The translations under genes and the position numbers were made by a program. The notes beneath the pieces are model-generated. The model ran no database searches and was not told the origin of the DNA. It saw only the letters and a program-made list of their open reading frames with translations. From Perkinsus olseni (taxonomy: Eukaryota; Perkinsozoa; Perkinsida), in assembly GCA_013115125.1 (NCBI GenBank), contig JABANN010000365.1:1-34947 (forward strand): DNA of 34,947 nucleotides, read 5' to 3'. Numbering within the stretch: position 1 is the stretch's first letter; each line of letters starts with the position of its first letter. This document shows, in pieces, positions 14,588 through 24,182 of this stretch.

Positions 14588-17500
14588 TCAGCCAATCGTC
14601 CTCATGCCATTCCCTGCCGGGAGCTCCAGGGCAACCCTATACCGTTCAACGCCACGTCCATGCACCGACTCTAAAAAGCAAAAGCCCAAGGTGGGAATCG
14701 AACCTGGGGTCTCGAGCGTGAAAAACAGTAAGAAATCCGAGCTCCCCTGTTCCGCCATTTCTACCGCTTTGGCCACATGAACATCGGCCGGCCCCTTCCT
14801 TTGAAAGATAACAAAACCATCGGCCGCGTTCAACTCGGACGTACCACACAGACTTCGACAGCTATTAAAAAGATCCACCAGGATTCCGAATCGCTCCGCA
14901 CCTAGAAAGTAACATCGAGGCTTCTCAGTCATAACAATAGCTCCACCCCGGGTTCGAAATTTTCCATCCTAAAGCTTGGACCCGTCACCGGAAGAGCAAG
15001 TTTTGAACTCGGAAAAGCTATTCAAGAGTAGTTCGGAAAAAGAATTTTCACCGTTTTTTATTTTGGTTTATTTTTTTATCGCTAGAAAAATTCCATCCGC
15101 CCTTTTGGTCTCGAAGTACTAGCTAATTCTCAACACCCGGATTTTTTCTGCATATTTTTTTCATCGTAAAAACGCCGAAGAGCCGCCGACCTTCGGGAGT
15201 TTGCGGCAATCCTATCATACCAGTCACTCTTTCAAGTGGTACATGAGAATAGACCTCCGATATCTGAAGAGAAAAATAGCCTTCCCCGGGATCGAACCCG
15301 GGGCCTCACCTCTTTAATCATCCCCAGGGCCCTTCTGTTCTCAATCAACGGCAGCAGCCGCGACTCGACCAGGCCCAGTAGACCTTCGGAGCCCAACAGA
15401 CGACGAGCTTGCTCATCTAACCTCTCGGCAGAATCCCTCGCCTGTAAGAGTCCACCAGATAAAAATTTTCAAAATTTTCCGAGCCGAGAAAAAATTCTTC
15501 GTTAAATTTCCAGTAGACTCCCTCCGTCGTATCCTGACCTGATTATGCCTGTTCCCTTCCGACGCTGATATGCTCATCGTAATCAGCTTCCCAATAACAG
15601 CTTTCACGCCTTCGCTCCGATGGTCCCCTCTAGGGGTGCTGCCACTGAGGTCTGCCGTCTGGTGCCGAGCCAGTTCTACCACTGAAAACGACGCACGGTC
15701 ACAACTCGGCATCGCTGGCGACTCGAGTTTCGTGGCGCGCGGTCGAGATATTCCTCCTGTTCAGCGCACGAGTTCTGAAACTCAGAATCGGTCCCAGAAA
15801 TTCCGCGCCGGATTTGCTTTCTACGCGTAAAATGAGGTTCCAGGATCGACCCGGAGTTTCAGAATTGGTTTATTGAGCACCCCTATTGCTCTTGTAGGCT
15901 TAGAAAAGCATTCAAATCTTGCTCTCTTGCTGTTCCTCAACGCCCAACTTACACATAGCATCACCGGTCACGTCTTGGCCACCGTCTCCTCTACGACCAC
16001 CAGCGAGCATACCCCCCACATACCTGGGAATTCGAAAACTATCTCGTATTCTACCCTTAGACACTTCCACTCAGGATGGGAGGAAAAAGGTCCAAAATAC
16101 AGAACTCAGGAAAAACCGAATCGAGAGACGACAAGCATAAAAAAAACGGAAAAAAGAGAGCAGAAAAAAGTTCGGCGGAACTAGTAGTTACAAAAGGGCG
16201 GAGCGATCTCTTGGCTTTATGAAAAAACTCACTTTTTCAGATGGCTCGGCACCCCCCTAGGGAAGAGGTTCCCGAGGCCGACAGATGCCGGGGAGCCCAC
16301 AGACCCTCCAAGGTCTATCATACGCAGTACCAGGTACAGATTCAATGCCCGGATGCAGGGTACCTAGGAGAACAATTTCGTGGCGCGTGACACATTACAG
16401 TCTTACCCAAGCGTCTTTGCTATTGCGAGTTGCTTTATCTCCTTTGGTCGGGTCAACTCGCGGCTCGAAGGCTCTCTGAGCAGCGCTGATCGCCATGGGT
16501 ACGTCAGTAGGTGCAAAACTCAGGGCCACCTCGTACCTGACTCGCATGAATGGGAGAGAAAAGAGATAGATTTCAAGCTCCCCTGAGGAGCCTCCCCATG
16601 TCTGCTGACTCATCACACGCCCCGACTCTGAGCGTGTGATGGGCGTAGACCACCAGCACGAATGCCGCTAACAGTAGTGGTAGGAGCAGCACGATGATCG
16701 TGATAATAGCACCATCGTTGATATGCACGCGGTGATATATTTACGATTTTATACTAACGGCGTGAGTTATTTTGCCGGAAGAAAGTGCAGCGAATCTTTG
16801 CCCACATTTTTAATCGTGTTTCGTAGTTCTCGATGGATTCGATTCAATGATAGCACTCCATCGTATCAATATCATACTATAAACACAAGCACTCAACGCC
16901 CAACAACATTGACAGACCAGTCCAACCGGATATCTCTTCGGAGCTGGTGATGCCGAAACGTGCGCGTACATGTGGTGCGGTGCTCTGTCGCGGCTCGACA
17001 AGCATTCCACGTGGTGAGATGCTCACGATGATTTTCCCGGCGATAATTTCTCCAACCGATCGTCTGTAGCCATCAGTGGCAAAGATGCGACCGGCATCAA
17101 ACCAATCTGTGCTACAGGTCCTGCGGTCTCACAGTAGTAAAGTGTATCTAACCGAGAGTGGCATCCCACAAAGGAACCCAAGATCCACAGTGCGACCTCC
17201 CGCCAGATCATGTCATCTATTCCTGGGTTTAACACTAGCTCGATGTAGCCCTGAGCATGGACCCTCTTCAGGTAGTACGACGGGATGCTCGTCATCGTCC
17301 CGTGAAGTGAAACGTGCCGGTATGGTGATTGGTCTGCCACCAATTGACCTTGGTCTTCGCCAACAGCAGCAAAGTGCCAGCGCCCAAGAACTCAGGTAAA
17401 TGTCGATGTTGGTCAGAATAGAGCTTTGAGCCCTATGATAGGGCCCCTATCGGTTGGCGTCCTGTTGGAAACCCAAGCTGGGCTAGTCTCACTCGTAGCC

Positions 17501-19285
17501 AGTGATACCAGATTTACCTTCGGATTTGGGTTGGCATAATAAGATGCTTTGTAGAAGTCATGTACATCGTGTGCCCGAGCCGCCTCGTCTATTATCCACC
17601 ATTGGTGCAGCAAATGCTTGGTAGTAGCCGCAATGTCGTCTCCAAGAAACCGTGCGAAGATGCCAGCAACCCACTCCAACAATCTCTGACAGCCTTCGAT
17701 CGGAAAACTCTTTCTCCTCCTTCTTCCCGAAGCATTCGAAAGTCGAAGACGGCCCATTGCTAACCCTCATACTTGGATACTCGGGTCTTCAGATTGTCTA
17801 TCAAGGCCTCCAAAAATGCAAGAATCTGGCACTCTTAGAGTGCCTAGTTTCACCGGGGTCATCCGCTTCAGGGGTCATCCGCTATTACTAATATTATATT
17901 AGTCATATAGCAACACAGATCAGAGGTCAAGGGAGATCAAAACGTCGCTCGAGTCGAGTTGAACTCTCAGTTGAGCGGCTCGACGGAGAGCCCACTCAAT
18001 GACTTTTCGAGGCTCGACTCGAGCCTGAGCTTAGCCGAGTCAGCTACACCGTTTAATGCTGAAAGCAATTTCAAAGACACAAGTATCCGTGCACATCTCG
18101 CGATGCATCGCACACAGAAGAGCAGAAGAACTCGAAACTTTCCGGAAATGGCTGCAGACTCAGCAGCCATTTCTTCTCTGCAAAGCAGCGTATCTTCACG
18201 TACCACCATCTTCTATAACCAGCCTCGGATACTCCTATCCCAAGGGCTGATATATTGGGACTCCGCTCCGCGATCCACCGAGCGAGCGCGAGCTCATCAG
18301 CTCTAACGCAGACCTGCGAAACCTCAAGATGCGCCTCGTACTTTGATTCTAATCCACTAGAAGTCCTCTTACATGCATGACTTCACAGTGAACTGAAGTC
18401 AGAATCGCCGGCAGCTGCTCAGCATACCGCTCCAACACACTCCGCAGGAACGTCGGCACGAGCTCTGCCCGCGGGCTTCCCAGTGAGTGTCTTAATATCG
18501 AGCCGACTATATTCCTGAACGGCCGAGTAGTGAAATGCTCGTCTCACATGCGCGGCACCCAGGTTCGACTCTTGCCTTCTACCTCATTTCCCCAGGTACG
18601 AATTCCAACATCCTCACGTCGGCCTCCCGAGCCAACCATTCCTCCCCTACGGCATGCCACTGCTCTATCCCGCCCTCCCTGTCAATCAACACTGTCTGAT
18701 AGACACCGAACGACCCCGGTTCAACCCCAGGGCCCAGCATTCTCAACTCACTTCGTATGGTCTAATATCAATGCTATCGGTACTGTCATCTGAGCATCGC
18801 CAACGATTGCACGGAGCAACTCCAACAGCTCCTGTGGTGTCCCGGAAAACTGAAACAACCCAGATCAACAATTCGATCGCCCAACACTCATCGATAAACC
18901 CTAAGGTTCAAGCTCGGCAGCACTACGACAAAGCATTCAAGCCTTGTTTAATATCACTATCCCACGTCCACCTTCACAGGCTCCCTGTCAGCCCTGTCGA
19001 GCAACCGAATACAAATTCTCTAAGCAAAGTGGCTCACAACGAATCTTGTATTCACCCTCAATACATCATCGACCTATCCTACCCCACTCTTCCGTAAAAA
19101 CTCGTCGAATTCTCCTGCATCTGTCGCGCAAAAACCACCAGCCTCGGCCCCGAACCCACCCGCTTGATAATTTCCCTCAACCGCTCGATACTATTAGACA
19201 CTCCCCGCCGGTCCCCAGTGAGCATCTGTAGGTTGGTCTCTCGCAGGCTCTCCGTCCAGGCGGTGAAGTCTGCCGTAGTCGACAT
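14588..19285 (-). CDS. CSN3: Probable COP9 signalosome subunit 3 (PCI protein)
   Basis: The COP9 signalosome removes NEDD8 from cullins. Resolved exons are 19285-19088, 18849-18752, 18678-18583, 18514-18373 and one starting at 18313. After a large intron come 16536-16407, 16363-16233, 16023-15953, 15681-15539, 15441-15310, 15263-15221 and a terminal exon from 14902. Similarity to CSN3 is recalled, not computed. LPAILTSVHCEVMHVCVRAD matches the CSN3 segment NQLTSIHADLCQLCLLA, and GLVESRLLPLIENRRALGM matches the start of its PCI domain (GLVKQCLSSLYKKNIQRLT). NAADGFVIFQ matches its KDGMVSF end. The join between the 18313 exon (probably ending near 18229 at GTATCC) and 16536 is unproven. The extreme C-terminus is uncertain, because the terminal exon contains a B-box-like sequence at about 14697-14709 that could belong to an unrecognised intron. 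Confidence 0.65.
15264..15309 (-). mobile_element. 46-nt intron made mostly of a tRNA T-arm hairpin (family I)
   Basis: The intron starts GTGAGG and at once carries CCCCGGGTTCGATCCCGGGG, a perfect T-arm-like hairpin with 7-bp arms around a B-box. A short T-rich tail ends in CTCTTCAG. It joins IENRRALGMIKE to ISEVYSHVPLERV in phase 0. Little else is present, so the element and the intron are nearly the same thing. Confidence 0.8.
15682..15952 (-). repeat. Composite CSN3 intron with families II and III
   Basis: The intron begins GTAAGTTGG and goes straight into a sense family III element (15914-15943 on the reverse strand: GCGTTGAGGAACAGCAAGAG). A family II core lies antisense near its 3' part (15728-15740, TTTCGTGGCGCGC on the plus strand). 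Confidence 0.6.
16364..16406 (+). mobile_element. 43-nt intron built around a family II core, antisense
   Basis: The host reads GTAAGACTGTAATGTG, then TCACGCGCCACGAAATTG, then TTCTCCTAG. On the plus strand the core is AATTTCGTGGCGCGTGA (16374-16390). Splicing joins KDAW to VPCIRALNLYL in phase 0. The 17-nt core makes up over a third of the intron and lies opposite to the host. Confidence 0.75.
16537..18228 (-). other. Large CSN3 intron with unexplained ORFs
   Basis: About 1.7 kb between two CSN3 exon groups. It has minus-strand ORFs that look partly protein-like: 17413-17757 (LLEWVAGIFARFLGDD), 17023-17343 (MIWREVALWILGSFVGC) and a run near 16620-16720 reading as one membrane helix (IVLLLPLLLAAFVLVV) then a stop. 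They do not fit CSN3. They could be a nested small membrane-protein gene or chance frames. It also holds a palindrome at 17828-17844 (GGCACTCT/AGAGTGCC), a tandem GGGGTCATCCGCTTCA (17855-17883), a palindrome at 18010-18026 and a hairpin at 18145-18173. Confidence 0.4.
18515..18582 (+). mobile_element. 68-nt intron that is an antisense tRNA-Val-like sequence
   Basis: Read on the plus strand, the intron contains an A-box-like GGCCGAGTAGTGAAATGC. A CTCACAT anticodon loop (CAC, Val) in TCGTCTCACATGCGCGG follows, then a B-box (AGGTTCGACTC) and GCCTTCTAC. This is the order and about the length of a whole tRNA gene. On the host (minus) strand it begins GTAGAAGG and ends GTTCAG. Removing it keeps phase 2 from exon 18678-18583 into NIVGSILRHSLGS. 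Acceptor pairing is poor, so it is probably not a working tRNA. Confidence 0.75.
18679..18751 (-). repeat. Family I intron element, sense
   Basis: A 73-nt CSN3 intron. After GTGAGTTGAGAATGC comes GGCCCTGGGGTTGAACCGGG, a T-arm-like hairpin. It joins DHTK to EGGIEQW in phase. Confidence 0.7.
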
Positions 19286-19736
19286 TTCCCCCCAAGAGAA
19301 AAGCCTTACCAAATTTTTTCGTTGTAACAATGATAATACGACCGATACATACACACGCATGAATACCAACTTTTTGTCTACTCCTGACGCGGGGTGGATT
19401 CGCTAACCCATTCCCCTGCATGCAGAGCTGCGGTGAGCAACCCTACGCCCGGAGAGTCCGTCTCCACCCAGACGAAGACCCCCGGTTCAACTTCCAGTGA
19501 CTGCAATTCTAAAACCCAATAAATGATATAGGTACGATGAGCACGTAAGAATGATAGCTAGTCAAAGTCACTCCCAAGACGATCACAATGCACTGAAATC
19601 CATCCGTAAGATAATAGACCAAATCTAACGTAAAATCCCTCAGTATACCAAATGTAACAGAAGAAGCATACCATCTCCCCACCGAAAGACCCGGGTTCGA
19701 TCCCGGCAATCGACACTTTAATACTAATTCATATAG
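19286..19736. other. Spacer between the ankyrin gene and CSN3, with an unexplained ORF
   Basis: It holds a T-arm-like palindrome, CCCGGGTTCGATCCCGG, at about 19687-19704. There is also a minus-strand ORF at 19378-19508 with a plausible acceptor (GGGTTTTAG) that reads SLEVEPGVFVWVETDSPGVG to a stop. No phase-correct donor links it to the ankyrin gene. It also contains GTTGAACCGGGGGTC, like the intron at 18679-18751, so it may itself be an intron remnant. Confidence 0.4.
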
Positions 19737-22700
19737 CTACAACCCTATTATCTCCATTCCTCCTTGCTGCTGCTGTTGCTGCTGCTGCGATCGGGCGACA
19801 GGTGGAGGAGGCGCAGCCAAGATTTGCTGATCTCGGAAGATACCACCGCCGCTCAAGCTCGAAGGCGTATCGTCATCAACCACCAGGAGATCGGTATCAC
19901 CTGAACGGGAAGGAGTATCCAAGGTTGAAGGTAGATGACGCAAAGTGCAAAGATACGCACCCGAGGTTAAACCAAACCGTCCAGTCGCACTCGACGCCGA
20001 TGCCCCAAAGTCAACCGCCGCCGGAATGCATGATATAAGGGACGAGGAAGCCTGGGCCACAGAATCCTCCGGGATCCCCTAAGGAAATGCAAGATTGAGC
20101 AAGATTGCAAGTGGCTCGATTATCTCACATCTAGTCCACCCAAGCTCGTCATCACGCTTCCTCCGCCACAACGCTGGCTCATTGTAGCACTGTACGAGCT
20201 GAGGAGAACCGCCTCGTTGCCGTTGGAGTTGCTGTCGGACTTGTCGACTTCCTATCAAAACACCCAGGTTCGATCCCCGCTCCAGGCAACAAGGGCGAAA
20301 TTTAACCCAATTGATTATTCCTCCGTTAGCCGCAAACTCCGAGCCCAAGATTTCACGAATAAGATTCAAGCAGCCGTTCTCGCGCGTTTCACTGCCACTG
20401 TCGTGGCGCACGACACTCAATGATCGTGTCTATGCTCGCCTTAATGAGTTTCGTCGCCCTTCGGAGTTCACATGGTGCAACCCTTGAGAAGGCCAAGGCA
20501 CTCGAGAAAAAGTATGGAAATTTGCTCAACAGGAAAAAGCTAAAAAAACAAATCTTTTCAGCAAGTCAAGAAGCCAGACTCCGAGTGTGCCGCAGTCGAG
20601 CAGTCGAGTACCGAGCTTCGGAAAACACTCCTTAACCGTCGAAAGCAGTTCGGAGTGGATCGTCCGTTGATGATATCTTTCACTATGTTCCACTCATCAT
20701 CATAATGCCATTATGCGCCGATCGCCTTGTGCATGCGTGCAAGACTGACTCCCCACGAGAGAGCGAACTCAGAAGGAAAGACTTCACGGTCCTCCCCGCC
20801 GTGCGTTGACCACGAGCAACGACGTCTCACCTGATCGTCCCAACCCGCTTCGGGCTGCAAGATTCTCTTGACCATGGGAGCTGCTGGCTGTAACGCAGGC
20901 ATCAACCCAAGATCCTTGTTCAGTATATCAGGACACGGGGACGCGTCGACGATGCTCTCTCCTCCTGCTGCTGCTGACAGCCGGTCAACTGGTCTGACTA
21001 CTGCCGACGCCGCTTCGAGCATCTGAAGGCATTGAGAAAATGCAAGATCAGCAAGATTTCAAGATTAATCCATCACTTCTCTGCAAGTAACAAAAGCGGC
21101 AGATCAAGCCCCAGAGCCTCTACCAAGAGTCGCAGATTCCGAGAGAGCGAACAGTAAAATATCCTAGCCGGGGATCGAACCTGGGACCTCACCTCCTTAA
21201 CAGCCTTCGCCCTTGGATGCTCCACCATCAGCTTCATCATCTCATCATCGTCGAGCACTTCTCCATCGTCGAGTCGCCCCTCCTCTCGAAGCTGGGCCAA
21301 CACTTCCGGGCCTAGCCCGACGCCCGCTGTTTCCGCTGGGGTTCGGTCGTGCTAAAAAATGCAAAATTTCACGCGGCCTCAGCGATCTCGAAGCGCACCG
21401 CGAAGATTACGAATCTCTGGGAGAACAACCTGCGTATCTTAGGTCGAACGTAGTAGGTGACCCTCGAGAAAGATGCGTCCAATGTAATGGGAAATGTAGA
21501 CTTGAATATCCCGGAGTTCTTGAACAAGCAAAGATCTTCTCAAATTTTGCGGCGCGCGAGGAAACTATGCTGATACGATTCTCATGCTCGAGATGATTGT
21601 AATCGACAGTTGAAGTATCTTAGGTCGACCTTGGATATTTATATTCCGAAAGATACTAATTCAAAAAAACCGCACACACGATAGGCAGAGATCTTGCAAT
21701 CTTGCGTAATCTTGCATTTCCTACAACATCTCTAGCATATACATCAGCTCCATGCCTCAGAAGAATCTCAATAACATCAATTGCCGCAACCTCTGCCGCG
21801 GCGTGCAAGGGCGTCCGTCCATCAATAGGATTCACCTGATAATGTCGCGCGCCACGAAATTCACCAGCGGCCAATTTTCACGACAATTTCACCTCGTTGA
21901 TCGACGCGCTGTATGACAACAGCAAAGCAACGGTGTCGCTCTGGTTCGTTAATGATGCTACGAAGAGAGGCGTCCAGCCCTTATCACCACCATCATCAGG
22001 ATGGGCACCGTATCTGACGAAAATAAAGATACTATCGACATCACACTATAGTCAGACGCAGGTTAACCTATGAATACAGTAATAAAATATCTTAGCGATT
22101 CCACCCCAGTGCGCAGTATAAAGATTTTGCAAATCTTCGACACGCTAACGAGAGAAACTTGGAAAAACAAGAGCAAGACTTTTTCCACAGTTTTCAACAA
22201 TGGAGTTTCACCCGTGATATGTCAGGTGAAATGTCTCCAATGTCGAGAAAACTGAAGAGCTGTTGCGGGTGGGGATGTAGCATAAAATTCACACGAAAAA
22301 ATATACCGAAACAACTCCCAGGAACAAAGACCGAAATTAACGTCAAAGAACTAATTCTTAAAAGTTTACCAACTTCACGCGCCACGAAATTATTCACTCA
22401 CCTGAGTAGCGTTGCTGCCACTCCCGCGCCGCCTGGCTCTCTGCAGGCGACGAACAACGGGGTCGATCCGTTCCGAGAAATGGCGTCCACGTTGGCGCCT
22501 CGAGTCAGCAGCAGATCGCAGATTGCTGGTTTTCCAACCAGATAGCATGCCTCATGCAGAGGAGTATAACCCGACTGAAGCAAGGGTCAACCTAAGATAC
22601 TTCTCAACGGCTACAGATTGAGTTCGACCCATCGATATTCTCAGTACTGCGAAAATTGCCAAACACGCAACGCTTCGCTCCGCCATTTTCATCATCATAC

Positions 22701-23669
22701 TCACCGATCCTTTCGCATTCACATTGCATCCCCTTTCCAGCAGTACCATCACCGTCGACACACTCCCCGACCGAGCCGCCCGCTGCAACAGTGTTCCTAA
22801 AGTTGCCAAAATTTTCCGAATTTTTTCCGTAAAAAATCCGTTTTTCCGGCAAAATTACCTCCATCATGATCCCGACAGCTCCTCACGTCGATGTCACTGG
22901 TTACGATCATCAACCACAAGAGATCCGGCTCCCCACACGCTGCTATGTGGAATGGATCAAGGGACAGGACGTCCAGCTGAAACGGTGGTACAGGGTCCCA
23001 TAGCGTTGAGGAATTGCAAGATTGCAAGATTCACTACAGACTCCCAACCTAAACTTGTGACAAGAGCGACTTCCATACTCCGACTTCGGCATGATTCCAC
23101 ATTCCCGCCGTCGTTTAACCAGGTTAGAAAATATTTCCGAGAATCGCGCGCCCTAAAACATTTTAATTTCCTCAAAATCTCCGCATTTCTACCGACGGGA
23201 TGACTTGAATAGGTAAAAGTGCGTAAATTCGAGTGCGCAGAAAAAAATCCGGAAAAATAATAGGAAAATCGCGTGCTTCTACTGACCTCCATCGCCACTT
23301 TGGAGAGAATCTTTCCAACTCTTTCCGAGTCCAACCTCCAATGAAAGATCTTACTTAACCGTCTAAGTTTGATTAGCACTGATGGCAAGAATGCACAGAG
23401 GGTTTCTAGAACCTGAACAGCAACAGGATGACGACCGTCACTGCGCCTCGAAATTCCCAAAACCTCCGTGAAACGACGTATAACAGGGATCGCCGAAAGA
23501 CTATGCTTCGCGAAGCGACACGTGCCCTATCATCAGACCGAAAGCAGCCCACCTTATCATTGTTGGCAACTTGGCTCAGCCGTAGCGGCTCTCCTGCGAC
23601 CTTGGATTCGGGAGAGGGTGATGCTGTGGCCGTCGTCGTAGAGGCTGAGTTGCCGGTATCAGATGACAT
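19737..23669 (-). CDS. Ankyrin-repeat protein
   Basis: Resolved exons include 23669-23553 (start, Ser/Thr-rich), 23412-23355, 22976-22859, 22796-22705, 22574-22402, 22013-21893, 21835-21725, 21351-21193, 21022-20831, 20251-20129, 20078-19961 and 19900-19737. Some links (23354-22977 and 20830-20307) are unresolved. About six ankyrin repeats are visible, for example GYTPLHEACYLVGKPAICDL with RGANVDA, WTPLFVASLTNQSDTVALLL, and RTPLHAAAEVAAIDVIEILL with HGADVYARD. They are followed by RTPAETAG, an acidic segment and a low-complexity tail with Pro and Gln runs ending GGMEIIGL. There is no membrane span. Ankyrin repeats bind partner proteins; no catalytic domain is seen, so the specific role is unknown. 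Nearly every intron here carries one of the repeated elements. Confidence 0.85.
20079..20128 (+). mobile_element. 50-nt intron made of a family III element, antisense
   Basis: On the plus strand AAGGAAATGCAAGATTGAGC is followed by AAGATTGCAAG (20081-20111). The host strand reads GTGAGATAATCG at the 5' end and TTTCCTTAG at the 3' end. It joins MTSLGGLD to GIPEDSVAQ in phase 0. Confidence 0.7.
20252..20306 (+). repeat. 55-nt family I intron with a GTTAAA donor
   Basis: On the plus strand it reads CCCAGGTTCGATCCCCGC then CCAGGC, a B-box inside short arms, antisense to the ankyrin gene. The host donor is GTTAAATTT, off the usual GTGAG/GTAAG. The acceptor TTTGATAG opens the EVDKSDSNSNG exon in phase 0. 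Confidence 0.6.
21023..21192 (-). repeat. Composite intron: family I plus family III
   Basis: A 170-nt ankyrin-gene intron. The 5' end is GTGAGGTCCCAGGTTCGATC then CCCGG, a B-box starting about 13 nt from the splice site. The 3' end carries an antisense family III copy (21028-21066, TGCAAGATCAGCAAGATTTC). Exon ends are AVKE and MLEAASAVV. Confidence 0.7.
21352..21724 (-). repeat. Composite intron with families II, III and IV
   Basis: A 373-nt intron. It starts GTAGGAAATGCAAGATTACG (family III, sense, right at the splice site; 21690-21722). Family IV follows at 21613-21657, an inverted repeat AGTATCTT...AAGATACT enclosing AGGTCGACC. A family II variant lies at 21542-21560 (AAATTTTGCGGCGCGCGAGG on plus), and a second family IV-like unit at 21432-21475. 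Confidence 0.6.
21836..21892 (-). mobile_element. 57-nt intron with a sense family II core
   Basis: It starts GTGAAATTG. The core AATTTCGTGGCGCGCGA lies at 21845-21861 and the end is CATTATCAG. Removal joins SINE to VNPIDGRTPLH, restoring an ankyrin repeat. Confidence 0.8.
22014..22401 (-). repeat. Ankyrin-gene intron with family II at its 5' end
   Basis: It begins GTGAGTGAAT and then AATTTCGTGGCGCGTGA (22375-22391). It splits a repeat exactly (LLR/YGAHPDD). Confidence 0.75.
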
Positions 23670-24182
23670 ATCGAGACGCGCCACTACAACCAACCAAAAC
23701 CGTTTGAGAAAAAATCCGCATATCCAACGGCTTCGTCGCAGAAAAAAATTTTTACTACGAGAGGAACATTTCTCAAGACAGAACCAGGCTAACCCTGCTG
23801 AATTCACGATTTCCCCCGAAAATTTCACGGTTCCGGAATCTGACCGCTCTACGCAAGATACTTCTCTGGAGCAGCGTCCACAACAGAGCTGATGAGCTCG
23901 AAGATCTCCCGCCCGGGAGCAGCTTCATTCGCAATCTATTCGCGTTTTCGGTCGAGCCGAAGCGACACCCGCAATTGTAATACTGAACCAAACTACCGTC
24001 ACGCGCCACAAAAATGGCTAATTTCTTACAGGAAACATTATAAAGGAATGCTATATGAAACGTTGCTCAATTGACAGTGCTGAAAGATACCCTTCTAGGA
24101 GGCCAACCATAGGCAGCCCCCATCTAATTTCGTGGCGCAGTGACAAAATCTTATAATCATACAGTAATCAAGAATCTATAAT
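23670..24182. other. Spacer between PDE and the ankyrin gene
   Basis: No exon chain seen. It holds two family II copies, one in each orientation (23997-24016 minus; 24126-24145 plus, AATTTCGTGGCGCAGTGACA, which has an intact A-box), plus AAGATACTTCTC at about 23855. They could lie in untranslated introns or be plain insertions. Confidence 0.4.

Noticed and set aside
14690-14760. tRNA-like sequence with TGGCCAAAGCGGTAG and GGTTCGATTCC
   Set aside because: It lies in the open frame of the CSN3 terminal exon and no convincing donor was found, so I do not list it as an intron element; it stays ambiguous.
18029-18228. Extension of the CSN3 exon through WWYVKIRCFAEKKW and an in-phase end at 17967
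   Set aside because: It is phase-consistent with a weak GTTTCG donor, but CSN3 similarity continues on the exons from 16536, so an intron starting near 18229 is preferred.
20395-20415. TGTCGTGGCGCACGACA as a family II copy
   Set aside because: It lies in an ankyrin-gene exon (VVRHDSG) and lacks the AATTT half; probably chance.
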